A DNA stretch of 64,000 bases, taken from NCBI RefSeq assembly GCF_030719215.1, contig NZ_CP120983.1, positions 5,022,001-5,086,000 on the forward strand, given 5' to 3'. The number at the start of each line of letters is the position of its first letter. Position 1 is the stretch's first letter. Source of the stretch: Streptomyces sp. Alt3. GTDB taxonomy: Bacteria > Actinomycetota > Actinomycetes > Streptomycetales > Streptomycetaceae. The notes beneath the pieces are model-generated. The model saw nothing but the letters and a program-made list of their open reading frames with translations. It made no database searches and was not told the origin of the DNA. A program made the translations under genes and the position numbers. Below, one piece after another: positions 25,444 through 34,656 of this stretch.

Positions 25444-26711
25444 AGCCCGCTGCCACCGCCCTCCTGCTCCTGCTCCGTCCGGTGGACGCGCAGCTCCTCC
25501 AGGTCGTGCTCGTGCTCCATGGCGGCGAGGCGGTCGGCCTCCAGCAGCTCCTGGACGGAGTTCATCAGGGTGTGCATGTCGACGACGCCGATGAACTCAC
25601 CACGCCGCCCCGTCACCGCGACCCGCCCGCCGCTGTCGGTCAGGACCGCCTCCAGCGCGTCGTGCAGCGTCGCGTCCCGGGTCACGGTGTCGTGCACCAG
25701 CTGACCGGCCCTGGCGAGCGAACCCTTGGCCCGCATCAGATCGCCGCGCCGAAGCCACTTGTAGGGCCGGTTGCGGCGGTCCAGCATCAGCAGCTCGTTG
25801 TGCCGGCCGTCCCGCAGCTTGTTGAAGATCGACTGGAGCGGGTCCTCGACGTTCACCGTGGGGAAGTCGGCGATCCCCACGTCCCGCACACGGGTGAGGT
25901 TGAGCCGCTTCAGCGCGGCGCCCGCGCCCACGAAGCCGGAGACGAAGTCGTCCGTCGGGTTGGTGAGGATGGCCTCGGGGGTGTCGAACTGCGCGATGTG
26001 CGAACGCTCCCGGAGCACCGCGATCCGGTCGCCCAGCTTGATGGCCTCGTCGAAGTCGTGGGTGACGAAGACGATCGTCTTGTGCAGTTCGTGCTGGAGC
26101 CGGATCAGCTCGTCCTGGAGGTGGTCGCGGGTGATCGGGTCGACCGCCCCGAACGGTTCGTCCATCAGCAGCACCGGCGGGTCGGCGGCCAGGGCCCGTG
26201 CCACTCCCACGCGCTGCTGCTGGCCTCCGGAGAGCTGGCGCGGATAACGCCCGTGGAACTCCCGGGGGTCCAGCCCGACCAGGTCGAGCATCTCCTCGAC
26301 CCGGTCCTTCACCCCGGACTTCGACCAGCCGGTCATCTTCGGCACGAGGGCGATGTTCTCCGCGACCGTCATGTGCGGGAAGAGACCGGAGGACTGGATG
26401 GCGTAACCGATCTTGCGGCGCAGCTTCACCGGGTCCATGTCGGTGACGTCCTCGTCGTTGATCCTGATCCGCCCGGACGTCGGCTCGATCAGGCGGTTGA
26501 TCATCTTGAGGGTGGTGGACTTCCCGCAGCCGGAGGGGCCCACGAGGATGACGGTCTCACCGGCCTTGATGTCCATGGACACCTCGTCCACGGCCGGGGC
26601 GGGGCTGCCGGGGTAGGACTTGCTGAGGTTCTCCAGCTGGATGGTGGCGCCGGAGGTGGAGGCGGGGCGGGGCGGACCCGACTCCGTCGACCCGATCGCG
26701 GTCTCAGGCAC
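25440..26711 (-). CDS. Osmoprotectant ABC transporter ATPase with tandem CBS domains (OpuCA/ProV type)
   Basis: A 423-residue ATPase. Walker A is GPSGCGKST, the signature is LSGGQQQRVGVARAL, Walker B is PPVLLMDEPFGAVDP, and the H-loop is VFVTHDFDEA. Two CBS domains follow (about residues 270-385), which in OpuA-type systems sense ionic strength. I chose GTG at 26711, overlapping the upstream permease stop by 8 nt; the longer frame runs inside that gene. It powers both permeases of the operon. Confidence 0.94.
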   Translation of the reverse strand: MPETAIGSTESGPPRPASTSGATIQLENLSKSYPGSPAPAVDEVSMDIKAGETVILVGPSGCGKSTTLKMINRLIEPTSGRIRINDEDVTDMDPVKLRRKIGYAIQSSGLFPHMTVAENIALVPKMTGWSKSGVKDRVEEMLDLVGLDPREFHGRYPRQLSGGQQQRVGVARALAADPPVLLMDEPFGAVDPITRDHLQDELIRLQHELHKTIVFVTHDFDEAIKLGDRIAVLRERSHIAQFDTPEAILTNPTDDFVSGFVGAGAALKRLNLTRVRDVGIADFPTVNVEDPLQSIFNKLRDGRHNELLMLDRRNRPYKWLRRGDLMRAKGSLARAGQLVHDTVTRDATLHDALEAVLTDSGGRVAVTGRRGEFIGVVDMHTLMNSVQELLEADRLAAMEHEHDLEELRVHRTEQEQEGGGSGL

Positions 26712-27351
26712 GGATCCCCCTAGGGATGGTGAGCCGTCCGAGGAGCACGTAGGCGGCGTCGAAGAGCAGAGCGAGGATGACGATGCCGATCGTGCCGGCA
26801 AGGACCTTGTTGATGGCGTTTGCGCTTCCCAGTGAGGCGAGGCCCCCGAAGATCTCGTTGCCGAGTCCGGGGCCCGAGGCGTAGGCGGCGATGGCGGCGA
26901 TGCCCATCAGCATCTGGGTGGAGACCCGGATGCCGGTGAGGATGGGCGGCCACGCGAGGGGCAGTTCGACCTTGAGGAGCCGTCGTGTCCTGGACATCCC
27001 GATGCCCTTGGCCGCGTCGACGAGCGACGGGTCGACCCCGCGCAGCCCGACGATGCAGTTACGGACGATGGGCAGCAGCCCGTACAGCGTCAGGATGATC
27101 ACGGTGGGCGGGACTCCCAGGCCGACCAGGGGGATCAGCAGACCGATCGCGGCGAGCGAGGGAATGGTGAGGATCGCCGAGGTGGACGTGATCGCCAGGG
27201 AGCCGCCCCAGTTGCTCCGATAACTGACGACACCGATCAGGACGCCGAGAAGAGTGGCGATGACCATGCACTGGAATACGGCGCTGGCGTGCTGATACGT
27301 GTCGGTGAGCAGTTGCTGGTGGCGGGTGCCCACATACTCCCAGAAGTTCAC
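26704..27351 (-). CDS. Osmoprotectant ABC transporter permease 1 (OpuCB/ProW type)
   Basis: A 215-residue membrane subunit, first gene of the operon. Its start NFWEYVGTRHQQLLTDTYQHASAV and the loop IGMSRTRRLLKVELPLAWPPI are typical of QAT-family permeases. I chose GTG at 27351, preceded by GGAG; an upstream in-frame extension overlaps the divergent-looking Lrp region and has no similarity. The operon order is permease, ATPase, permease, binding protein, all overlapping. Confidence 0.92.
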   Translation of the reverse strand: MNFWEYVGTRHQQLLTDTYQHASAVFQCMVIATLLGVLIGVVSYRSNWGGSLAITSTSAILTIPSLAAIGLLIPLVGLGVPPTVIILTLYGLLPIVRNCIVGLRGVDPSLVDAAKGIGMSRTRRLLKVELPLAWPPILTGIRVSTQMLMGIAAIAAYASGPGLGNEIFGGLASLGSANAINKVLAGTIGIVILALLFDAAYVLLGRLTIPRGIRA

Positions 27352-27367
27352 ATGTTGCTCCGTAGGC

Positions 27368-27841
27368 TCAGTCGGTGTCCTCTGCAGCCTGCTCAACCAG
27401 CGGGATAATACGCAGGGGCACCGGGTTTTCCATGACGATCGCCGTGGAGGCCCGGACGATGCCATCAAAGCCCACGACGCGGTCGATCACCCGCTGGAGA
27501 TCGGCGTTCGACCGGGCGACGAGGCGGCAGAGCATGTCCCCGTGACCGGTCGTCGTGTGCAGTTCCAGCACCTCGGGCACGCCACTCAAATGGGCCCGTA
27601 CGTCGGTGCCTTGGCCCTGCTTGATCTCCAGCGTGGCGAACGCGGTGACGGGGTAGCCGAGCGCCGCCGGATCCACCTCCGGGCCGAAACCACGGATGAC
27701 GCCATTCGACTGAAGCCGGTCCAGCCGGGCCTGCACGGTCCCGCGCGCCACCCCGAGACGTCTGGACGCCTCGAGTACACCGATACGGGGCTCGCGGGCC
27801 AGCAGCAGGATGAGCCGGCCGTCCAGATGATCGATCGCCAT
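27368..27841 (-). CDS. Lrp/AsnC-family transcriptional regulator
   Basis: A 157-residue regulator with an N-terminal HTH (LDGRLILLLAREPRIGVLEASRRLGVARGTVQARLDRLQ pattern) and a C-terminal RAM domain for ligand binding and oligomerisation (VPEVLELHTTTGHGDMLCRLVARS). It lies divergent from hpd, 122 nt away, so control of tyrosine breakdown is likely by context. It ends 16 nt before the osmoprotectant operon start on the same strand. Confidence 0.92.
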   Translation of the reverse strand: MAIDHLDGRLILLLAREPRIGVLEASRRLGVARGTVQARLDRLQSNGVIRGFGPEVDPAALGYPVTAFATLEIKQGQGTDVRAHLSGVPEVLELHTTTGHGDMLCRLVARSNADLQRVIDRVVGFDGIVRASTAIVMENPVPLRIIPLVEQAAEDTD

Positions 27842-27963
27842 GATCCGTCTCCCGATGGTCAGGCTGTACAGATGGCCCGCCCATCCTCGCGTCAGGCTGG
27901 ACGTATTGACCAGTGGATGTACGAACTGTTGCGCACCTTGCGGAGCGGCGGGAACCTTCGGAC

Positions 27964-29109
27964 ATGACTGAGACTGTGCACACCACCCCCGACACCGCCC
28001 GGCAGGCCGATCCCTTCCCGGTCAAGGGAATGGACGCGGTGGTCTTCGCCGTGGGCAACGCCAAGCAGGCGGCGCACTACTACTCGACCGCCTTCGGCAT
28101 GAAGCTGGTGGCCTACTCCGGGCCGGAGAACGGCAGCCGCGAGACCGCGAGTTACGTCCTGACCAACGGATCCGCCCGCTTCGTCCTCACCTCCGTCATC
28201 AAGGCGTCCACCGAGTGGGGCACCTTCCTCGCCGACCACGTGCACACCCACGGCGACGGTGTGGTCGACCTCGCCATCGAGGTCCCCGACGCCCGGAAGG
28301 CGTACGCCTACGCCGTCGAGCACGGAGCGACCGGCGTCACCGAGCCGTACGAGATCAAGGACGAGCACGGCACGGTCGTGCTGGCCGCCATCGCCACGTA
28401 CGGAAAGACCCGCCACACGCTCGTCGACCGCTCCGGGTACGACGGCCCCTACCTCCCCGGCTACGCCGCCGCCGACCCGATCGTCGAGCCTGCCGCCAAG
28501 AGGACCTTCCAGGCCGTCGACCACTGCGTCGGCAACGTCGAGCTCGGCCGGATGAACGAGTGGGTGACCTTCTACAACAAGGTCATGGGCTTCACCAACA
28601 TGAAGGAGTTCGTGGGCGACGACATCGCCACCGAGTACTCCGCCCTGATGTCGAAGGTCGTCGCCGACGGCACGCTCAAGGTGAAGTTCCCCATCAACGA
28701 GCCGGCGATCGCGAAGAAGAAGTCGCAGATCGACGAGTACCTGGAGTTCTACGGCGGCGCGGGCGTCCAGCACATCGCGCTCGCCACGAACGACATCGTC
28801 GCCTCCGTGCGCGCCATGAGGGCGGCGGGCGTGCAGTTCCTGGACACCCCGGACTCGTACTACGACACCCTGGGGGAGTGGGCGGGCGAGACCCGGGTCC
28901 CCGTGGAGACACTGCGCGAGCTGAAGATCCTCGTCGACCGTGACGAGGACGGCTACCTGCTGCAGATCTTCACCAAGCCGGTCCAGGACCGCCCGACGGT
29001 CTTCTTCGAGATGATCGAGCGGCACGGCTCGATGGGCTTCGGCAAGGGCAACTTCAAGGCCCTCTTCGAGGCGATCGAGCGCGAGCAGGAGAAGCGCGGC
29101 AACCTCTGA
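27964..29109 (+). CDS. hpd: 4-hydroxyphenylpyruvate dioxygenase
   Basis: Converts 4-hydroxyphenylpyruvate to homogentisate in tyrosine catabolism; Fe(II)-dependent and cytoplasmic. It is 381 residues, the usual Streptomyces length. There are two vicinal-oxygen-chelate halves. The iron ligands are visible in VDHCVGNVE, VQHIALATND and FFEMIERHG. The ATG at 27964 matches the expected N terminus; an in-frame start at 27913 is less likely. It is divergent from an Lrp-type regulator and followed by a very strong hairpin. Confidence 0.97.
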   Translation: MTETVHTTPDTARQADPFPVKGMDAVVFAVGNAKQAAHYYSTAFGMKLVAYSGPENGSRETASYVLTNGSARFVLTSVIKASTEWGTFLADHVHTHGDGVVDLAIEVPDARKAYAYAVEHGATGVTEPYEIKDEHGTVVLAAIATYGKTRHTLVDRSGYDGPYLPGYAAADPIVEPAAKRTFQAVDHCVGNVELGRMNEWVTFYNKVMGFTNMKEFVGDDIATEYSALMSKVVADGTLKVKFPINEPAIAKKKSQIDEYLEFYGGAGVQHIALATNDIVASVRAMRAAGVQFLDTPDSYYDTLGEWAGETRVPVETLRELKILVDRDEDGYLLQIFTKPVQDRPTVFFEMIERHGSMGFGKGNFKALFEAIEREQEKRGNL

Positions 29110-29114
29110 CCACG

Positions 29115-29160
29115 ACGCGTGAGGGGCCCCCTCCCGGGTGGGAGGGGGCCCCTCACGCGT
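29115..29160 (+). terminator. 21-bp perfect bidirectional terminator between hpd and TPR gene
   Basis: Perfect inverted repeat, arms 29115-29135 and 29140-29160, with a GGGT loop. It starts 6 nt after the hpd stop and 9 nt before the end of the convergent TPR gene, so it can serve both. Confidence 0.88.
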
Positions 29161-29168
29161 GCGGTGCC

Positions 29169-30827
29169 CTACGGGGCCGCCGTGGCCCCGTCCCTCGTCC
29201 GCGGGGACGGGGAGACCGAGGCCGAAGGCTCCGGGCTCCCCTTCCCGCCGTCCGGCGAGGGCTTCTCCGAAGCTTCGGGCGAGGCCCCCGCCCCGGACTC
29301 CGGCGACGGCTCCGGCGACGGTTCCTGCGACGGCTCCGGCTCGGCCGAGGGCTCGGGCGCCGGCGGCTGCATCTGGGCCGGGCCGCCCTCCGCCGGATCA
29401 CCCAGCTCGTCCAGGGCCTCCCGCGCGAGCGGGGCGGCCAGCGGCGAGAAGTCCGGATTCGTGCGCAGGGCCTCCTCCAGATGGCCGCGGGCCGGACCGT
29501 CCTGGCCGAGGGAACTCTCGATCACGCCCAGGTGATAGGCGTAGGAGGCGTTCCGCACCCCGGTCCCCACCGCCTGGTCCGCGTACTGCATGGCCTCCTC
29601 GCTCCGGCCCGCCCTGTGCAGCGACCAGGCCAGCGTGTCCGCCACTGCCGAACTGCGGCGCTGCGCCTCCCACGCGGTGCGCATCAGCTCCACCGCCGCC
29701 TCCGGGTCGCCGTGGTCGGCCTCCAGACGGGCCTCGGTCAGGGACTCGTCGACCCCGGCCGTCCTCGCCTGCGAGAGGAGGCCGCGGAGCCTCGTGTACT
29801 GGGTGCGGGCGTCGCCGTCCAGGTCCAGCGACTCGAACAGCTCGCCGAGTTCGAGCACGTACTCGGGGCGGGGCAGCTTCGTCGTCACGGTCCGGTAGTC
29901 GGCCAGGGCCTCGTCGGTGCGGCCCAGGGCGGCCAGGGCACGCGCCCGGCCCGCGAGGGACACGAGGTGGCTCCGGTCGGTGCGCAGGGCCGCGTCGTAC
30001 TCCGCGAGGGCTTCGGCCGGCTCCCCCCGCTCCGCGGCGAGCTCCCCGAGGCGGTGCAGGGCCACCGCCTTCTCGGCCGCCGTGCCCGCGTGGTCCGCCG
30101 CCTCCCGGGCGGTGGCCAGGGCGTCCTCGCGCCAGCCCTGGTTGCGGTACATCTCGGACGTCCTGGCCAGCGCCGGGACACCCTTGCGGAGAGTGCCGTA
30201 CTTCTCCGTGGCCTTGGCCGCGGCCGCGTAGTCGCCGAGGCCGTTGTAGGCGTCGATCAGCACCGGGTACGCCGTCCAGCCCTTCGGCTGCCGCGAACGG
30301 ACCGTCTCACCCCACTTCTTCGCGGCGAGGAAGTCGTTCCGGGCGTTGGCGAGCGCCCCGAGACCCACCCACGCCTCCGTGTTCCCGCGCTCACCCGGCT
30401 GAGCGGCCAGCGAACGCTGGAGGGCCTGCTCGGCCCGGGAGTAGTACGCCGCGTCCGCGGACCGCCGTCCCCACTCGACGTACGCCGAGCCCAGCACCGC
30501 CCAGGACGGGGCGTCCGCGGGGTGCGTCTCCACCCACTTCTGCCGGTCACCGATGAGGGCCGTCAGATCGGACAGGGACGCCGGTGACCCGGCCGCCGCC
30601 GCGGCCTCGGCCCGTGCCACGGGCCCCGGTGCCGGCGGCGCGGCCATGTCGTCGTCCGGTACGGCGATCACCGCACCGGCCACGAGCACGGCTCCGGCCA
30701 CCGCGCCGAAGGCCGCCCTGCGCAGTGTGGTGCGGATCGGCGCGGGAGGCGGTGGGACGGACGTCGCGCCCTGGGGCGGCAGGGGGGAGTAGGGCGGCTC
30801 CGGGTTCTGCTGCGGCTTGGCATCCAT
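29169..30827 (-). CDS. Membrane-anchored tetratricopeptide repeat protein
   Basis: A 552-residue protein. It has a proline-rich cytoplasmic N terminus, one membrane segment (AAFGAVAGAVLVAGAVIAV), then about ten TPR-like units across residues 90-470 (AWVGLGALANARNDF, ALHRLGELAAERGEPAEAL, ALAEYDAALRTD). A Pro/Glu/Ser-rich tail follows. A scaffold role in protein-protein contact is inferred. The start is uncertain: ATG at 30827 is chosen, ATG at 30833 and GTG at 30836 are possible. Confidence 0.85.
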   Translation of the reverse strand: MDAKPQQNPEPPYSPLPPQGATSVPPPPAPIRTTLRRAAFGAVAGAVLVAGAVIAVPDDDMAAPPAPGPVARAEAAAAAGSPASLSDLTALIGDRQKWVETHPADAPSWAVLGSAYVEWGRRSADAAYYSRAEQALQRSLAAQPGERGNTEAWVGLGALANARNDFLAAKKWGETVRSRQPKGWTAYPVLIDAYNGLGDYAAAAKATEKYGTLRKGVPALARTSEMYRNQGWREDALATAREAADHAGTAAEKAVALHRLGELAAERGEPAEALAEYDAALRTDRSHLVSLAGRARALAALGRTDEALADYRTVTTKLPRPEYVLELGELFESLDLDGDARTQYTRLRGLLSQARTAGVDESLTEARLEADHGDPEAAVELMRTAWEAQRRSSAVADTLAWSLHRAGRSEEAMQYADQAVGTGVRNASYAYHLGVIESSLGQDGPARGHLEEALRTNPDFSPLAAPLAREALDELGDPAEGGPAQMQPPAPEPSAEPEPSQEPSPEPSPESGAGASPEASEKPSPDGGKGSPEPSASVSPSPRTRDGATAAP

Positions 30828-30924
30828 GACCATCACTCTGCGTCAGTACGAAGATCGCATCGCGCTCCGTGAAGGCCGACGCAGACGGGTTCACACCATT
30901 GGCCCCGGGTGCCACGCTTGGATC

Positions 30925-32292
30925 ATGGACGCACTCCTCGAACGACTGCGCGCGGGTCTTCCCGCCGAGGCCCTGATCACCGATCCGGACGTCACCGCCT
31001 CGTACGCCCACGACATGGCGAGCTTCTGCGATGCCGGCACCCCCGCCGTCGTCGTGCTCCCGCGCACGGTCGAGGAGGTCCAGCACGTCATGCGGACCGC
31101 CACCGCCCTGCGGGTCCCGGTCGTCCCCCAGGGCGCGAGGACCGGTCTGTCGGGCGCGGCCAACGCCTCCGACGGCTGCATCGTGCTCTCCCTGGTCAGG
31201 ATGGACCGGATCCTGGAGATCAGCCCGGTCGACCGGATCGCGGTCGTGGAACCGGGCGTCGTCAACGCCGCGCTCTCCCGCGCGGTCGGCGAACTCGGGC
31301 TGTACTACCCGCCGGACCCGTCGAGCTGGGAGATGTGCACGATCGGCGGGAACATCGGCACCGCCTCCGGCGGACTGTGCTGCGTGAAGTACGGCGTCAC
31401 CGCCGAGTACGTCCTGGGCCTGGAGGTCGTCCTGGCCGACGGACGGCTGCTGAACACCGGCCGGCGTACCGCGAAGGGCGTGGCGGGATACGACCTCACC
31501 CGGCTCTTCGTCGGCTCCGAGGGCAGCCTCGGCATCGTCGTCAAGGCCGTCCTCGCGCTGCGGCCCCGGCCGCCGCAGCAGCTCGTGCTCGCCGCGGAGT
31601 TCCCCTCCGCGGCGGCGGCCTGTGACGCCGTGTGCCGGATCATGGAGCGGGGACACACCCCGTCACTCCTCGAACTGATGGACCGTACGACCGTGCGTGC
31701 CGTCAACGCGATGACCTCCATGGGCCTCCCCGAATCCACCGAGGCCCTCCTGCTCTGCGCGTTCGACACGCCCGACCCGGCGGCGGACCTCGCCGCCGTC
31801 GGGGAACTCTGCAAGGCGTCCGGAGCCACCGAGGTGGTGCCCGCCGACGACGTCGCCGAGTCCGAACTCCTGCTGCAGGCCCGCCGGTCGGCCCTTCCCG
31901 CCCTGGAGACCGTCAAGTCGGCCACGATGATCGACGACGTGTGCGTGCCGCGCTCCCGGCTGGGCGCCATGATCGAGGGAACCGCCGCGATCGCCGAGAA
32001 GTTCGCGCTGACCATCGGTGTCTGCGCCCACGCGGGCGACGGCAACACCCACCCCGTCGTCTGTTTCGACCACACGGACCCCGACGAATCCCGCCGGGCC
32101 CGCGCGTCCTTCGACGAGATCATGGCGCTGGGCCTCGAACTGGGCGGCACCATCACCGGCGAACACGGGGTCGGTGTACTGAAGAAGGAGTGGCTCGCCC
32201 GCGAACTGGGCGAGGTCGGGCTCGAGTTGCAGCGAGGTATCAAGGCCGCCTTCGACCCGCTCGGACTGCTCAATCCCGGCAAGCTGTTCTGA
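30925..32292 (+). CDS. FAD-linked oxidase (glycolate oxidase GlcD / D-lactate dehydrogenase type)
   Basis: A 455-residue flavoprotein of the VAO/GlcD family oxidising a 2-hydroxy acid. The FAD-binding PCMH domain contains VVPQGARTGLSGAAN and PDPSSWEMCTIGGNIGTASGG. The C-terminal domain has the HAGDGNTHPVV motif and TGEHGVGVLKKEW. I chose ATG at 30925; the in-frame upstream part has no similarity. Glycolate versus D-lactate cannot be decided. It is divergent from the TPR gene. Confidence 0.93.
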   Translation: MDALLERLRAGLPAEALITDPDVTASYAHDMASFCDAGTPAVVVLPRTVEEVQHVMRTATALRVPVVPQGARTGLSGAANASDGCIVLSLVRMDRILEISPVDRIAVVEPGVVNAALSRAVGELGLYYPPDPSSWEMCTIGGNIGTASGGLCCVKYGVTAEYVLGLEVVLADGRLLNTGRRTAKGVAGYDLTRLFVGSEGSLGIVVKAVLALRPRPPQQLVLAAEFPSAAAACDAVCRIMERGHTPSLLELMDRTTVRAVNAMTSMGLPESTEALLLCAFDTPDPAADLAAVGELCKASGATEVVPADDVAESELLLQARRSALPALETVKSATMIDDVCVPRSRLGAMIEGTAAIAEKFALTIGVCAHAGDGNTHPVVCFDHTDPDESRRARASFDEIMALGLELGGTITGEHGVGVLKKEWLARELGEVGLELQRGIKAAFDPLGLLNPGKLF

Positions 32293-32309
32293 GGGCGGCG
32301 TACCACCGC

Positions 32310-32786
32310 TCACCCCTCGCCGTCCTGCGGCTCGTCCTGGGACCACGGATCGCTCAGCCACAGGTCGTCGGCCGGCAGCGGGGTGAGCAGCTCGGAGAGC
32401 GCCCCGTCCAGGCCCAGCAGTCCGCTCTCGGTCCCCGGGGGCACCACCCGCAGGGTGCGCTCCACCCAGGCGGTCACGGCGACGGACGGCACCTCCAGCA
32501 GGGCGTCGCCGTCGGGCGAGGTGAGGGCGACACAGATGATGCCCCGTTCCTCGACCTTCGTCGGCCAGATCCGTACGTCCCCGTGCCCGCACGGCCGGAA
32601 CGCCCCTTCCACCAGCAGCTCGCGGGCGAACGTCCAGTGCACGGGCGACTCGGAGCCGATGTGGAAGGTGACGTGCACGGCGTACGGGTCGTCGGTGAAG
32701 TACGAGAGCCGGGCGGGCACGGGGACCGACCGCTCCGGCGACAGGACCAGCTTCACTTCGAGCTCGCGTTCCACGGCGTTCTGCAT
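32310..32786 (-). CDS. ssgG: SsgA-like sporulation protein
   Basis: A 158-residue SALP-family protein, found only in sporulating actinobacteria, where members guide septum placement and cell-wall turnover during sporulation. Diagnostic blocks are VKLVLSPERSVPVPARLSY, DPYAVHVTFH, WTFARELLVEG and GDVRIWPTKVEERGIICVALTSPDG. The C-terminal extension DLWLSDPWSQDEPQDGEG is beyond the SsgB length. Position near hpd matches ssgG in S. coelicolor from memory. ATG at 32786 is chosen; GTG at 32795 is possible. Confidence 0.92.
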   Translation of the reverse strand: MQNAVERELEVKLVLSPERSVPVPARLSYFTDDPYAVHVTFHIGSESPVHWTFARELLVEGAFRPCGHGDVRIWPTKVEERGIICVALTSPDGDALLEVPSVAVTAWVERTLRVVPPGTESGLLGLDGALSELLTPLPADDLWLSDPWSQDEPQDGEG

Positions 32787-33002
32787 GAGGTGCACGACCT
32801 TCCGATGCTCGTAGGGGCCGGTTCCTCGACCGGTCCTCACAAGGAGAGAGCGCCCTCCCGGACGTCTATGACGCGACTTCCCAGAAAAACTTGCCCGGAC
32901 CCTGAAAGTGGTCCAAACGGCAGGACAGGCCCGGGGGTGCTCGGCGGTCTGATAGATGTGGACCCTTGTATTGAGGCCTCGAAGAGATACGGGACCACGG
33001 TG

Positions 33003-34568
33003 ATGAGCGCCCCAACCCCGGCACCCGGTGACGAAAGCCCCAGCGAGGGCTACTACCCCGACCCGTCCATCCCCGGATACGTCCGGTACTGGAACGGCGC
33101 TTCGTGGGTCCCCGGCACCAGTCGGCCCGCGCCCCAGCAGGGCCGGACGACTCGCGCGACGACACCCGCTCCGACTCCCGCGACGCCGCCCTCCCCGGCG
33201 GCCGACGCGGCCCCGGGCAGGCCCGCCCCGGTGGACGAGACGGGGCCCATGTACCTGGACGAGGTCGAGGGGGCGGACGCGGCGCGGGGGGACGCCGGCC
33301 CGGGCGCCGCCGAGGTGGACGCGGCCCGCGGCCGGTCCCTGCCATCGACCGCCTGGCAGGCGGACACCTCCCGGCAGACCGGCTTCGGCGGCGACCGCGA
33401 CAACCGCGTCTCGTGGGGCGGCCAGGACCCGCGCGCCCCCGAGGCCAGCACGTCCGGCCCCGAGGCCCGCACCCCCGAGCCCCGTACGTCCGGCCCCGGT
33501 GCCCCGCCCGCCGCCTCCGCCCCGGCGGACGGCGCGCCCGCCGACCCACGGCGGCCCGGCGGCCCGGACCCGACGCGCGGCGCCCTGCCCGGTATGCGCG
33601 ACGGCAACGACGAGGTGCCCGACGGCACCGTGACCATCCGCGCCGACCGTCCCGGAAGCGGCGGCCGTCCGCCGACCGACGGTACGGTCACGATCCGCGC
33701 AGTGGGCCCCGCCGCCGACCGTCCTCGGCGTCCGCGTGCGGAGGGGCCCGCGGGTCCCGCGCACGCCGACGGCACGATGACGATCCGTGCCGTGCAGCCC
33801 GGGGGCACCGCGCAGCCCGCCCCGGCCCCTGCGCCGGTCCCGCAGCCGCAGGGGCTGAACACCCCTCTGACGCCGGGCCCCGGCGGCGGATCCGCGTCCT
33901 GGCCGCAGCAGGTCCACCAGCTCGCCCAGCCCGAGCAGGCGGCGCGCCCCCAGCAGCCCCGGCCGCAGCAGAGCCCGATGCCCACGCAGCAGCAGGGTGC
34001 CGGGCCCGGGCAGCAGCAGCCCGTCGTGCCCTGGAAGCCCGTGGCGGACGACCCCTTCCAGCAGCTCGTCCGGTCCCAGGCCGCCGCCCGGCCCGCGGCG
34101 CTCGGCAAGAGGCTGGCCGCACGGCTGCTGGACACGGTCGTCCTCGGCGCGGTCGTCGGCGCGGTCGGCTTCCCGCTGGTCACCCAGGCGCTGGAGCACA
34201 TCGACCGGAAGATCGAAGCGGCGAAGATGTCCGGTGAGACGGTGACCGTCTGGCTCCTGGACTCCACCACGGCCGGCCTGTTCGGCGGGGTGCTCGCCGC
34301 CTTCCTGGTCCTCGGCTTCCTCCTGGAGGCCGTGCCCACCTCCAAGTGGGGCCGCACGCTGGGCAAGAAGCTGTGCGGCATCGAGGTGCGGGACATCGAG
34401 TCCCACGACGCGCCGAGCCTGGGGGCCGCCCTGCGCCGGTGGCTGGTCTACGGGGTGCTTGGTCTGGCCGTCGTCGGTGTGGTCAACGTGCTCTGGTGTC
34501 TGATCGACCGTCCGTGGCGCCAGTGCTGGCACGACAAGGCCGCCCGCACCTTCGTCGCGGGCCGGTAG
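33003..34568 (+). CDS. RDD-family membrane protein with long disordered N terminus
   Basis: A 521-residue protein. The first 30 residues form a DUF2510-like motif (EGYYPDPSIPGYVRYWNGASWV). Residues 45-355 or so are a Pro/Ala/Gly-rich linker carrying three copies of DGTVTIRA/DGTMTIRA. The last 160 residues are an RDD domain (KRLAARLLDTVVLGAVVG, WGRTLGKKLCGIEVRD, LIDRPWRQCWHDKAARTFV) with three membrane segments. Function unknown. It pairs with a second RDD gene 88 nt downstream. ATG at 33003; GTG at 33000 is possible. Confidence 0.88.
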   Translation: MSAPTPAPGDESPSEGYYPDPSIPGYVRYWNGASWVPGTSRPAPQQGRTTRATTPAPTPATPPSPAADAAPGRPAPVDETGPMYLDEVEGADAARGDAGPGAAEVDAARGRSLPSTAWQADTSRQTGFGGDRDNRVSWGGQDPRAPEASTSGPEARTPEPRTSGPGAPPAASAPADGAPADPRRPGGPDPTRGALPGMRDGNDEVPDGTVTIRADRPGSGGRPPTDGTVTIRAVGPAADRPRRPRAEGPAGPAHADGTMTIRAVQPGGTAQPAPAPAPVPQPQGLNTPLTPGPGGGSASWPQQVHQLAQPEQAARPQQPRPQQSPMPTQQQGAGPGQQQPVVPWKPVADDPFQQLVRSQAAARPAALGKRLAARLLDTVVLGAVVGAVGFPLVTQALEHIDRKIEAAKMSGETVTVWLLDSTTAGLFGGVLAAFLVLGFLLEAVPTSKWGRTLGKKLCGIEVRDIESHDAPSLGAALRRWLVYGVLGLAVVGVVNVLWCLIDRPWRQCWHDKAARTFVAGR

Positions 34569-34656
34569 GGGCGGCGTACGCCCGTGTGCTGACGCCCCGT
34601 CCCCCGAAGGGACCTCAGCCGTTGCGGGCCTTCACGGGCCGGGGTGCACTGCCCCC

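Noticed and set aside
32787..34532. N-terminal extension of the ssgG reading frame
   Set aside because: It is antisense to the RDD gene; SALP proteins are 130-160 residues, so the start near 32786 is right.
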